Below, one piece after another: positions 1 through 11,087 of a stretch of DNA of 64,000 nucleotides; the first letter of the stretch is position 1; each line of letters starts with the position of its first letter. Below the pieces are notes generated by a model. The model was not told the origin of the DNA and did no database searches. It saw only the letters and a list, made by a program, of their open reading frames with translations. Source of the DNA: Siphonodentalium dalli. Its lineage: Eukaryota > Mollusca > Scaphopoda > Gadilida > Siphonodentaliidae. The position numbers and the translations under genes are program-made. The DNA lies in assembly GCA_032622095.1 (NCBI GenBank), contig CP136061.1:193692369-193756368 (forward strand). Direction: 5' to 3'.

Positions 1-480
1 TAATTCCGGGTATGCAACACAGACAGTAATGTTTAGCCTTAGAAAATGAAGTGCATACCCATCCGGTATAAATACTAGTTACATTTCCCGATTTTTCAAC
101 ACTCTCCGTGATAATAAACCATATAAATCGCAATGCTTATTATACTGTAATAAAGACACATCTTTTCAATGGCTTGACATCCCACCTCACCAGATCAAAG
201 AGATGGTACATCGTTCTTTTTATGTATTACTAATTTTCATGCTGATACCACATACGATTCTTAGTGGACACTGCTCTTAAAATTACTTCAGTCGGCACTT
301 TACAACTGGAATATGCTACAACGCAATTCACTATATTCGTTTTCAGTATCTTGTTATTTGCAAATTCCTTTACCATACGACCCACGTATTTGTGCTAAAT
401 ATTAGGTAATAGCGCTTGTACGCATTGAGCTCCCGAGTACGTCACGAATAATGATATCATATGCTAAAAATAGATTTTCG
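1..480. other. No recognisable gene
   Basis: AT-rich sequence with only short open frames. I see no domain-like translation and no clear repeat structure. Confidence 0.4.
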
Positions 481-489
481 GACAAACTT

Positions 490-905
490 TACCACGTGTT
501 GGAGAACGCATGCATTTACTGTATGTGTGAGATTTGGAGTGGGTCTATAAAACTAATTATAACTTCGTTATCTTTCGTAGTTTTTACGTGAAAATTTAAA
601 CATACATCAGGGACATATACTTCTTCCAGAATGTTAAAAACATTTTCAGTTGCTCATTGTATTTTTTTTTTTTTTTATTGTCTACGACAAAATAGTCGAA
701 GTCGGGAAATTCATAGAACTGCGGTAACTACCCAATGTTTGCAGTGTTAGAAAACGCCGAATCAAAATAGTTCTTTTGTGATTGTTTACACCAATTTGTT
801 TTTTCAAAGAATATAAAGTAAACATAGTCCTCTCGGAATATCGAAATAATTAACCCCTAGACAGCCGACACCACCGGCAATTAATTCGTGCTTCACACCT
901 TGGAC
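490..905. repeat. Dispersed repeat, copy 1 (partner near 59.9-60.3 kb)
   Basis: This stretch shares long diverged runs with 59880-60300 in the same orientation. Shared landmarks are 'ctataaaactaattataac', 'ttccagaatgtt', 'cattttcagttgctcat', 'gtaaacatagtcct' and the end 'cagactgccga / cagacagccga'. The inner half of the family also appears inverted at 60626-60830. I infer an interspersed mobile-element-derived family. No coding capacity is visible. Confidence 0.7.
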
Positions 906-1679
906 TTTGCCAGAGTGTTCGACGAATATGAACGTTATCTGTCTAAATGTCTAATTTTCGTGTCGAATGGTGATATAAACAGGTGCATGTACCGGGTATA
1001 AATATGATTAGTATATACCATGTACGGATTTTAAAACGCTCTTTAATAATTTCGTATCTGAGCTGTCATGAACAAACTATAATTTCTATTCGAAATGGCC
1101 CGTTTTGTTTTTTTGTTAATTTGTGACTGTATGCATCACTCGTAGTCCCTTATTTTGCTATATAAAACTGCATGAAAGTATGGGACAATCAATATATAAG
1201 GCACATCTTTTGCATGTATACGATAAACACCGGGTCATGCATTTCAATCTACCAGATCTGCACCAGAAACGATTTGACGATAACATTAGCACCAATATGT
1301 TCCCGAAAGATGAGGCATGCATGGTGACATTTCTGAAGGTAACAGATATATTCTCCTGAAGGAAAATTGTTAACAAATAGATAACGAGTTATAAATAGTA
1401 ACAGTATATTTGGTAACTCAGACTGATAACAAGAAACGCTCTTCATTTGTTCCGTTTAGAGTATCAATGGACCTCATTAAATATTTTGAAATGGAATATA
1501 TAAGTTTTCAACATAAACTGCATTTAATCTCACCATAAATATATTCCGTAAACTGTCTGCTTTCTAATTTAACTTTTTTGTTATGTGATTTATATTTACC
1601 TACCAATCAGAAGGCGGAAAAATTGTCCCCTTTATTGGGGGCGCTATAATTAGCCTGTATGTATGATCGATGCATGACG
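906..1679. other. No recognisable gene
   Basis: Short open frames on both strands near 1.1-1.4 kb have no recognisable protein similarity. The 'aacgctcttta' word that recurs through the window occurs near 1036. Confidence 0.4.
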
Positions 1680-1796
1680 TTAATTTAACATATCTTGAAT
1701 AATAAATCCACGATCTACCATTATTTTATCACCCGGTTTGATCATGTCCAGAAAACCACTCCGCGCAACCACCTCCGTAAAAAAAACGCCATAAAC
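1680..1796 (-). pseudogene. Transposase fragment, DDE_Tnp_4 (Harbinger/IS4EU-like)
   Basis: The last 38 codons of an open frame before its stop contain 'RSGFLDMIKPGD' followed by 'IMVDRGFIIQDML'. This matches the hallmark block of DDE_Tnp_4 transposases ('SGFL..L.PGD..MADRGF.I.D.L'), in which the Asp of the DRGF motif is a catalytic residue. Only this short block is recognisable. The codons upstream (1797-1874) do not continue the family, so this is a broken remnant of a PIF/Harbinger-like or ISL2EU/IS4EU-like DNA transposon. The Asp is kept, but the usual Ala before it is Val. Confidence 0.6.
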
Positions 1797-4260
1797 AGAA
1801 GGAATAGTAAGATATAGACAGACCTTGTTATTACGCCAATCAGAAATCTGGCATAGATAGTATGTTATTGTCAATTTTCCCCTTTGTTATGAAAGCAAAA
1901 AACGTTACGTTTCCTGGCTTTTGTGTAGATCCTGATATTGTAAACATAAAGAGCATTATTAGTTACTTTTTTCCTGATATGGCAATAATAAAGAGCGTTT
2001 ATGTAATTTTTGTATGATTAATCAATATAATTTGCGCTGTGTTGTGTAAACAGAAGCACAACTTATATGTAACACGAGCAGTCTCTTGTTTGCGTACAGC
2101 ATCGTACGTCTTGATGACAATATACGATTGATGTGCTGATTACGTTTGGCATATATACGAGCGGAACTTTATACGTTTTGATGTTCCTTCTCAATCTGTT
2201 GATGTCGATTTGAACAAATGCAAATATTTCTGCAACGAATGCCGCCCGGTACAGAAGGCGCCATGTACACTTTATTGGGAGGAACGGATAAGCCTGGAGT
2301 GCACACCTGATTGTCGCGGAAGCTAGTTTACGATATAATGTCATCACGTACGAGCATATTGACCGCGTCGCAGCGTTATTCTCGACTCAATGGTTTTATG
2401 GTAGAATGTTATTCAACTAAGAATGGTATACTTTACAACAGGAAGCATGGACCGGAATTTCTTACTTGACAAACCACGAAAAATGACACTTGCGAAAATA
2501 ATGTAATTTACAGTAGTGTTATAAATCGTAGTTCTCGGCGCTGTCAGGAAGGCAATATTTTGGCCATGACACCGCCTGGATAAAGTATACATTTCTATTT
2601 GAAATCCACTGCAATTTACAATATAAAATGAATATGTGTGTGTATACTTTTATCTAATAAATCATCATACATTCGTCACACCCAAGCACATTCGTACACC
2701 GAGTAGCAGAACACATGGCAATGTTTGTCCGAATCTCCAGCGCCTCGCTGTGAAATTAATTATTTTTAGAACAGATGGCCAATGTGTACAAACGCTATTG
2801 GCGTTTAGAGCTGTTATTTCAGTCTTGTCAATTCACTCAGTGTTCTATTTATTACCCCATCTATGGTGTATATATCCAGGCTGATATATCCGTGTCCATG
2901 GAGGCGATGGGTCAAATATGAGTTATTAGCATGCTTGTAGTTCCAGACTTTGGAAAGTAGTTCGAGTCATTTCTGGTTGAATTAGACATACTAATTAACC
3001 ATTAGAATCGTGCTTGGCACTCTCTATTATGTTGCTCGATGTTTGCCAAAATGGTGTAGTTATCTGAGCATGTTATGATGGACATCTCAATAGACCATAA
3101 ATTAGTGCCTTTTAATACCTCCCTTCTAGTCGGCCACTAGAGCTTTTATTTCTCTCATCGGAAGATAAGGGGTTCTTCTCAATCAATGCCGCATTGCACA
3201 CACGCGTGTACCATGAAACATATGTAACTAATAAATGGGATGTAATTAAGAGAATAACATCGACCCATCTGACAATTTTTAGAGATACTGTTATCTAAAT
3301 CCAGATAATTCAAAGCCATTCATTTGTTTCTTTTATTGCACCCGGACAATTTATCACGGTATGCGTGGATTAAGAAACATACGATAACTGACATATAACA
3401 TTACACAGAGAAGACATTACAAGGCCATAGTATACCAAATCAGTTATGGTATGGGAAAAGGATTACTATAATTTGATGCCCGGTAGTCATTGTTACAGGC
3501 AAACATAAACGGTGAATGAAGCGATGTGTGATTTCCTACCCTTATTTCGGCCAATTTGGCCGGTTACTTCATGTGACTTTTTCATCTGACGTGTGTGTCG
3601 GATAATTGATCTGGAGGATTTATGTAAATGTTAGCCCAAACTACATTTCCAAGTAACGATGGTTTTGTTGTTTATTTTGAGGAATAATACCGCGTCAGAT
3701 GAATTCAGCCCAAATATGTTAACAGTTGTCGTGTCAAACATTCGGCAGTAGGTTAGCGTTATTTAGTATTTGTGGATGTCCTTTAACATGGGGAAAATAG
3801 ACTACTGCGCTTGAACGAGCATGTGAATTTGTCGTTTTTAATGTACAGCAACTTGATAATCAATAACAGAGGCATTCTCTGTCAAATATGGTCGCTCTAT
3901 TTACGGTATTAATTGCGGAACTTTCTAAAGTAAACTACGCGTAAACGGATACATACGGTAAATTCTAGAATGTGCCGGAATCGGCCTAATCGCCCCAGGC
4001 CCAACTCGCCCAGTCGACGTGTGTCAATTCGGTACCTACTATAACATGTACCCGAGTCCGATACGGAATAAAAGATGTATACGGGTGTTATATAGCGTTT
4101 GGTCCGTTGTTTCTCAATGAATATTATTGAAATTTGGTGTATATGTCCGGGCTGGGACATGGAATACAACAACGTTTGAATTGTTTTTAAATTTACAAAT
4201 TTGTTGATTTCATTCAATTTGTTTTCGTTCTGAAAACACACTATAAAGTGTATATAATAT
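1797..4260. other. No recognisable gene
   Basis: About 2.5 kb with scattered short frames and no domain-like translation. The word 'aaagagcg' or its complement appears near 1950 and 1992, as in other repeats of the window. Confidence 0.4.
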
Positions 4261-4560
4261 AATAACGAACACGAGACATACATAATTTATAAACTGTTAA
4301 CAAAAGATATCAAATTCAATACATGACAAAGATGACTCAGTGGAGTTTATAAAGTGAACATAAAAACATTGAGGTAAGCATCTTTTTAAGGAATGCAACT
4401 TTATTTAATGATAATAAACACATAAATTAAAATAACAAACATGAGACATACATGATTTATAAACTGTTAACAAAAGATATCAAACTCAATACATGACAAA
4501 GATGACTCAGTGAAGTTTATAAAGTGAACATAAAAATATTAAGGTAAGAATCTTTTTAAG
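4261..4560. repeat. Direct repeat of about 130 bp, period 170
   Basis: 4261-4390 and 4431-4560 are diverged copies in the same orientation. Both run from 'aataac.aac..gagacatac' through 'gatgactcagtg' to 'ggtaag.atctttttaag'. The 40 bp between them is not repeated. Non-coding local duplication. Confidence 0.9.
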
Positions 4561-6010
4561 CATTACTAAACCGTTTAGCACAGACCACAGTCCACTTCAC
4601 TCATCCGATCATTACCAAACTTCATATTTATCTTGATATTGATCTATCAGATGAGAGCTATCAAATATATTTTTAATTTCATAGGAAAAAATGGTCGCCA
4701 GCGGCCATATTGCATTTACGTTATATTTTATCGCGTCATGTCGATATCTAGTATTACTTAGAAATTTCACCTTTCCAGATTCATAATTGCTCCATTGACT
4801 GTAACAGATGAAATTATTCCCCTCTTCGGATAGAGTGTCACTGAAACTTTATTTTGTCAGACTGTCTGTATAATCACTGATTATATATGGCAATAATCTG
4901 TAATAAGATGTAGCACTATTTTATTTTATATTTACATGTAGTGCTGTTTTTATACATCAATTCTAATCCCCCTAGATCATCATGTGATCGATCATACATC
5001 GCGCGAGGACCTGGTTGAATTAAGGGGGGTTTTATGGATCACTTCTGTCCTCAAGCTAGATTATACTTATGACATTTAATGGCATGTTCCTAACGTGGAG
5101 GGTTAGATATGCTTGAGAAACCACCACTCTTTAATTCACACCAAGTTCTCAGCTGTCATGTTCGGATATTAGAACCCATAGCCATGATATATGGTTTAGT
5201 TTGTGTATACTAGTAATATAGTTATTTTCAGTACCTTTATATACCAGTACTGTGTATAACAATGCATATAAATTAATCCATGTATACATGTATATTGATT
5301 CAACGGATTCAGTGGTTTTGTCCATCAGTCTATCAAATTTGCGGGGAAAACATGGCCACAAGCAGTACACCCTGCTAAATTTCGAATTTGAATCAATTGG
5401 CGCACCCTGCAGCCAGCTTTTATTGGAGAACTTTTTCTTATGTGGATATTTTGGGTCACCGCTAGATGTGAGCCATATTTTGTTCTCAAACTGTCCTTGT
5501 GAAGACATCACTGCCAGCGGTGATCTTCAATTTTACTATTTTTATGGCTAAATAATTTGGTTGATCCTACAGACGACACCCCTTGTCCGATCGTCATCAG
5601 ATTCCACAATTATCTTCTGGATAACCAGGGTGAGAGTAACCTAATTTTCCCGAATTTCGTTAAAAAACATTACCACAGGCAGCAATTTGGTATCTTACTC
5701 TTTGATCCTCTTTTGCATGACTGAATTGTTTAGCAACTGTACAGACATATCCCTCATCTGGTTTTTATATACATGTATATCTCTTCATGCGGATAGCCAG
5801 TATTACGTAGGTACTCCAACTTTCTGCATTCCTGTCATCATTTGAAATATAAATATTTACCTGATACATGCACCCTTCAAAATTTGTTTCGTCGTATCTA
5901 TTTTAATGACCCGTATGGTAATATTGATACAGATATATTTGTCAAACATTTCTTTGTACAATATACAGGTATTTAGTTTGTAACTAAATCTAGAAATATA
6001 TAATAGTAGC
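4561..6010. other. No recognisable gene
   Basis: Overlapping open frames at 5149-5511 (minus) and 5252-5551 (plus) are antisense to each other. Neither resembles a known protein. No repeat structure was recognised. Confidence 0.35.
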
Positions 6011-6012
6011 TC

Positions 6013-6475
6013 GTGGACCCCACTTCGTCCGGGATGTTCCCCTCTGATTTTCGGAGAAATGCGCGATTTAACCTTGAATTGACTATTTTAAAGGTGAAGG
6101 TCATATCGGGGTCACGATTTGACCCGTCCAAAACACTCCCCGGACAAAAGTCACGACAAAAGTACCCGTCGAAATCCGCCCGGCTTTATACCCGATTTGA
6201 CCTTGAATTGACAATTTTGAATGTCAAGATCAGGTCATGGTCATGATTTGACCCACCCGAAACACTCCTGGGACAAAAGTAACAGTAGGTATCAAATTTC
6301 GTTGAAATACTTCCGTTTTACCAGATTTGACCTTGAATTGATCTTTTTGAATGTCAAAGTCAGGTCGGGATCAAGATTTGACCCGTCCAAAATACTCCCT
6401 GGAAATAATTACCCCTAGGTATCAAATTTCGTCAAATCTGACCGGCAGTTTTCCCGGCCATAGCTAACAGACAAA
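6013..6475 (+). repeat. Minisatellite-bearing repeat with about 120-bp units (locus 1)
   Basis: Three to four units carry 'gatttgaccttgaattgac', then 'gtcaaggtcaggtcgggg', 'gatttgacccgtccaaaac' and 'tatcaaatttcgtcgaaatc' variants. The locus opens with a 'cttcgtccggg' head and closes with an ACAGAC-rich tail (about 6463-6490). The same family recurs at 58620-59165. The open frames across it follow from the unit length and are not evidence of a gene. Confidence 0.85.
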
Positions 6476-6504
6476 CAGACAGACAAATGTCCAAAATATA
6501 TATT

Positions 6505-6720
6505 AAACTAGCTGATGTACTCGACTTCGTTCGGGCTAGTTAGGGATTTTTTTTGTGATCGCCTCCATCTGGACAGTACCCAGTATATACAGCGTCTGGC
6601 CAAACTATTGTTCAATTGGTCCAGAAACATGCCTATATCAGCACGTTCGAGAACATGGTCCCACGTGAAATTGGACCCGTCCATATTGCTCCCGGGATCG
6701 AAGTAGTCCTACACACAAAT
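6505..6720 (+). repeat. Diverged copy of the 'cttcg(t/c)ccggg' repeat family
   Basis: It starts with 'actagctgatgtactcgac' and 'ttcgttcggg', parallel to the head of the 58.6-kb locus ('actagctggtgggcccgac', 'ttcgtccggg'). It includes one degenerate 'gacccgtccatattgctccc' unit. Confidence 0.55.
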
Positions 6721-7636
6721 TTTTAGTCGGATCGGTCAAGGTCCAGAAACATGCCTATGAGCGAGGTCAAGTTGACACGTTAAATACCAAATTCGAGCAG
6801 TGTTAGAGTCTATAACACATACACACATGCATTCACGCATACACACATACATACATACATACATACAGACAGGTGTTTCAAAATGTATAATCGATAGCTA
6901 CAACAATTCTATGGTAGATAGTTCACGGCCGACCTGATGCATGCATCTTAGTTTTCTTGTGTAATTAAGACATGCATCCCGTGATTCTGAATAAATGGAT
7001 CAATTGTTCGGGAGTATATATAGGATATATAAAATGGAGTGTAACAACAAACCAAACTCCAGGTCACATACACGATCAACATACGGAGACAGTTTGCATA
7101 TTGACGAAATTCAGGGTATTGAGTATTTTTTTAATGTCAGTTTTAGTATATAATTTGCAAGAGAAACTCATGATTTATAACTCATGACAATTTATGCGAA
7201 TACTATAAATGAATAATAAAGATGTATGTATATAATGGAACATATAAGCTACATATGTGCCCCCATAGACAACATGATTATTTTCAAGACAAACAGGGAA
7301 TTAATGTCCTCGATTGTGCACTAAAAAAAAATAAGTCCAAATCCATAAATCACTGTAAAGTGTTTTTTTTTCGAAGGCCCCTTATAAACGTGTATTTCTA
7401 ATAAATTTGGAGAATCGGAGTTTGTGTAGCTATTATTTTCACATATGCTAATGACATTTTCGCTAGCGATTTGCTCACAAACAGAACCGTGCCTTGCTTT
7501 CACGTGATGTCCTTTTTCATCTCCAACACAGAAGAGCTTTCAATTTATTGTAACTCGGGAATGGTCTATTGTTATTACCAACGGGGCCTTGTGTGGTTAC
7601 GATATAACCTGTGCTATATATTATAACTGTACTCAC
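6721..7636. other. Microsatellite and unassigned sequence; presumed intron 1 of GST gene C
   Basis: A (CATA)n tract lies at about 6830-6870. The rest shows no recognisable gene. By position downstream of the GST exon 1 donor it would be intronic if gene C continues beyond the window. Confidence 0.4.
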
Positions 7637-7769
7637 AGGGTTTAAGCGCTGGCCAGTCCGCTCCTTTTACTCTGATATCTTCATATTTGGTCCCAGCATA
7701 CGCAAATACGAACCGCGTTGCCTCGGCTCTCCCTCGTGCTTCAAAATACGTTAACTTGATCGACGGCAT
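7637..7769 (-). CDS. Glutathione S-transferase, sigma class, gene C, exon 1 (partial gene)
   Basis: ATG at 7769-7767 opens a 133-nt exon of 44 codons plus one base, followed by a GTGAGT donor at 7636-7631. The translation begins MPSIKLTYFEARGRAEATRF and ends with ADWPALKP. This is the start of the thioredoxin-like N-terminal domain of sigma-class GSTs, cytosolic enzymes that conjugate glutathione to electrophiles. Tyr8 in 'LTYF' is at the position of the catalytic tyrosine, and 'GRAE' and 'ADWP' are class hallmarks. Length and phase match gene A exon 1 exactly. No exon 2-5 candidates were found between this exon and base 1, so the gene either continues off the window or is a solitary exon. 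Confidence 0.85.
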
Positions 7770-7839
7770 ATTAGCTGTTTCACTAGGTCTGACAGTAACT
7801 GGTCGTAATTCTGGTATGATTTTTCTGATCGAAGTGGGG

Positions 7840-7869
7840 CATTAATACGTAAACTAAACATGACTCAGC
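7840..7869 (-). promoter_or_regulatory. Putative GST promoter elements: ARE core and TATA-like motif (gene C)
   Basis: On the plus strand TGACTCAGC (7861-7869) fits the antioxidant response element core TGACnnnGC and overlaps an AP-1 site. Read on the minus strand it is GCTGAGTCA, preceded by TG, a half-MARE. TATTAATGC (minus strand, 7848-7840) lies closer to the ATG. The same pair in the same order precedes gene A. In animals AREs bind Nrf2/CncC-Maf dimers and induce GST genes. The function here is inferred from conservation. Confidence 0.5.
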
Positions 7870-8559
7870 AGAAGTAGGCATATAGCGCAGCCCAATTACC
7901 CTACATCATCAGACATTATACTATCTCGCTTCAGCGAGTGCATTCGAGTGAAATTCCCAATGACGAAGCAGGTTTATAACATGAATGAATATTTTATGAG
8001 TTTTTGCCTACGCTTCGGTGGGATACAAAGCCATCGGCGTATTCACTCACACCCGTTATCATCGTGATATTGCGAGAATATATTTGAATGAACTCAGGTA
8101 CCATATCATATTTACTCGAAATCCGATCATCCGAAACTCAATGCTTTCAATTTATATACACACACCTATTGTTTGTATCACCTCGATGGCGCAGATCTAT
8201 AACGATTTATCAACCCTTCCATGACGCCGGGAGATTCCTGAAATTTTGCGAAAACCTGGTGAAATGAGTATATATATATATATAGCTGGGCGCTGAGCGT
8301 CCAAGATGGTCGACAAGATCGAATGATCTTCTCCTTCGCCCCACGATTTGTTATTAAAGGTTACCTAAAGTTCTAAATAAACAAACCAAATCATCATGTC
8401 CGACCGCAGAAACGTATAATGGGGGTAGAGCCCGCGAGCTTTAATGCGGGGCATTGCATGATGGGGGAGCCCGAATGTTTTGTTGAAGATGCTGAGCGAG
8501 CCATATTGGTTGGCTGAAATGAAGAACGGGTTCGTATTATATATCAGCATGTTCTCCCG
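7870..8559. other. Upstream region of GST gene C; no gene
   Basis: A short (TA)n run is at about 8270-8283. The segment 8213-8260 ('acccttccatgacg', 'ttttgcgaaaacc') is also found at 42690-42735, so part of this region is repeat-derived. Confidence 0.4.
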
Positions 8560-8900
8560 AAAACCAGCACATTGTCTGCTTATAATAGAACATGTTTTAG
8601 GTAGATAATCTACTTAGAATCGCCTCATATTGAGTCGATAATGTGCTGAAAATTAGAAAATTTTAGTCACATTATCGACTCATAATTCTGAGGAAATTAT
8701 GTACGGACAATGACACAAATAAGCCAACTTCCATCTTTTCATGTGTACGCTCTTTAACAAGTGTTCTCACTTTGGCCCGCGCTATAAAACGAAATAACGT
8801 TCAAGAGTCCATTATCTGCTTTTTTCAGAATAAAATAATCACATTATGTACCTATTTCACATTATAGGTCGATTATGTGCGTAATTCATCGAGGATATGT
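8560..8900. repeat. Palindromic AT-rich repeat
   Basis: 'gagtcgataatgtg' and its reverse complement 'cacattatcgactc' form 14-bp arms (about 8632-8681) around a loop that is itself nearly self-complementary ('gaaaatt ... aatttta'). A related 'ggtcgattatgtgc' recurs near 8866. It looks like a degenerate foldback MITE. Confidence 0.5.
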
Positions 8901-8947
8901 TGCAGATATGGTAGAGTGGTGTTAACCCGAGTGACAAACGACTGATA

Positions 8948-9058
8948 TATTATTCTCGCATATATAAGAGAATACATTGGCCTAACAATATTTACATTGA
9001 CCTTGTAAGCCAGTGCATTATCTTCTATATGCGAGGCTCCCTATGCGAAAGGGTTAAG
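8948..9058. mobile_element. Palindromic MITE-like hairpin family, copy 1
   Basis: It contains 'cgcatatataagagaata' with 'cattggcc', a short spacer, then 'gccagtgcattatctt' and 'atgcgagg'. The two halves are inverted versions of each other. The family is best preserved at 30639-30914, with further copies at 42736-42891 and a fragment at about 49950-49995. Confidence 0.7.
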
Positions 9059-9835
9059 GCCGACGACAGTTTGACGCCTGAAATTATGCTGTCATTTGTT
9101 ACATCCCAGTTAGGTTCCAGGAATCGAATTGATCAATAAAAACACGCATATATAAATTCTACATATAGGTATTTCATATGCAGCGGAGATACTTATTCAA
9201 GTGATAGCATTTAGAAAGTTAGATCGAGATTTTTCTTCAGCTTGACATGGCAAAATTAGATTGTCTCACATTTGTGCCAAGTGTTCGAATGACCCATGTC
9301 CGTTTAAGACATGGAAATCAATAAACAGCACAATAATGGTTCGAGTGAAATACTCCAGCGACTCGAGGCGAGCATACTGGCAGGAGGTCTGTCCTTTATA
9401 GCGCCTATATACACTGGGGCACGAATTAGGTCACTGTGAAATATTTGGTCCTTCAGATTCTTTTTCTTTTTCAAAAGCACATTGTATTCAATTGACTTAT
9501 TTCCATGGGTATCATCCATCATATCATAAATTGATAAATTTTTACAGCGTCCTTGTATATATGGACAGGCGAAACAATTAGTGCAACGAAAACGGGGCAT
9601 ATGCACCCCCGCGCTTAGTTTAAAGAGGGTAATGCAATAATGTTTCCCATCGTATGGGAGTATCATTTTACTTACTCGTATTGGTCTATCACTGTACATT
9701 TGTTCAAATCCAACTCTCCCACAACATCAATAAGTCTGTCAAAAATATGAGAGAAACTCGCGTCATGTCACTATCCTTCCATTGATTATGTTGTAATTCA
9801 ACTAGCATCAAGTATTTCCATTGACACTGGACGCA
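9059..9835. other. No clear gene; weak Cys-rich fragment
   Basis: A minus-strand open frame at 9304-9699 (131 codons) contains 'FRCTNCFACPYIQG' at 9594-9544. Its Cys spacing resembles the Cys-rich linker before the GIY-YIG domain of Penelope-like retroelements. No GIY-YIG motif follows, so this stays a weak suggestion. Nothing else was recognised. Confidence 0.25.
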
Positions 9836-10600
9836 CAATGCAAAATGTACAATGGGTCAGAATTTCTAGTCCCGGCAACGAGGACTGTAACTATAGTAGG
9901 AATAAATATGTGAACCCCCTCCCCTCAAGCTTGGCTGTCACCACACCAAAGCACATCCAAACACAACGATGCACAACCGGGTTCCAAGATGAAATGGACA
10001 CAATATTCACAAATTATGAAGTCCAATAACGGCCGTAACTCTTCTAAGAATGAATGAACGAACCCGGTAGTAGGTGATTATCATTTCCCACAAGCTTGGC
10101 TATCACCTCACCAAAGCACAACCAAATTCGATGAAGCACACCCGTTACAAGGTGAAATATTCGTACGGACACAACATTCATGAATTTCCAAGTCCAATAA
10201 GGGCCGTAACTCTGACAATAATAACTGGACGAAACCCGTAGTATGTGTGTATCCATTTTCCCGAGCTTGGCTATCACCTTACCAAAGCGCGAACAAATTC
10301 GATGAAGCACACCCGTTACATGGTGAAATATTCATACGGACACAACATTCATGAATTTCAAAGTCCAACAAGGGCCGTAACTCTGGCAATAATATATGGA
10401 CGAAACCCGTAGTATATGTGTATCCTTTCCCTCAAGCTATGCTATCACCATATATATACCTAACGAAATGATACAATTTACCCCCGAGCTACACGGTGAT
10501 ATGTTCATATGGACGGACGGAACCCTAGGGTGTCGGGACCACACTAGGATCCCAACTACTGCCCTCCAATATCCACAGATAAAGTCCAGAAATTGAACTA
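9836..10600 (+). repeat. Satellite, about 185-190 bp unit, roughly 3.5 copies
   Basis: Units carry 'aagtccaataagggccgtaa', 'tggacgaaacccgtagta', 'gcttggctatcacct', 'aattcgatgaagcacacccg' and 'ttcatacggacacaacattc'. Identity is highest between the middle two units and falls towards both ends. Such 'gggccgtaactct' units are common in mollusc genomes (general knowledge). The ends of the last unit are eroded. Confidence 0.9.
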
Positions 10601-10611
10601 CGTCGCGGAGT

Positions 10612-10811
10612 TATACAACCCATCATGAGCTCATAAACATTGGACTAAATCGATGGAGTGGATGATAAGTGGCAACGGTGAGCTCTTTGGTCGTAGGCGC
10701 GTGGTAATTTTTATACAACCCATCATGAGCTCATAAACATTGAACTAAATCGATGGAGTGGATGATAAGTGGCAACGGTGAGCTCTTTGGTCGTAGGCGC
10801 GTGGTAATTCC
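10612..10811. repeat. Two tandem 100-bp units at the left edge of direct repeat D1
   Basis: 10612-10711 and 10712-10811 are nearly identical, differing by one G/A in 'cattg(g/a)actaaatcg' and at the unit ends. Each begins 'tatacaacccatcatgagc'. The copy at the left edge of D2 (21597) is single, so the extra unit is specific to D1. Confidence 0.95.
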
Positions 10812-11087
10812 GAAAGAATATATATCTCAGTAATCATATAAGCCAGAGTTGAATCAAGTTCAAGTTCAAGTTTATTATTAATATCTCTCCTTATCATAAT
10901 TGACATAAGAGATCATTACAAGTAATAACATATGTGATGATATCAATGAATGAGCATGGAAGCAAAAATGTATGATCTTTTTGTTTTGTTATTTAAATGT
11001 GATTCCAATTATAATCATGAATGTTGTATCAGTCATCACATATTTCCCCTCCGGTTGCACACATACGAGTGTAAGCTCTCGAGGTGG

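Noticed and set aside
6013-6706. Tandem short frames as a secreted repeat protein gene
   Set aside because: The frames follow the minisatellite unit and are interrupted at each unit border; the same DNA repeat is at 58.6 kb with different frames.
8560-9058. CRISPR-like array of palindromes
   Set aside because: The repeats are not regularly spaced, have no unique spacers, and the context is a eukaryotic genome with MITE-like hairpins.
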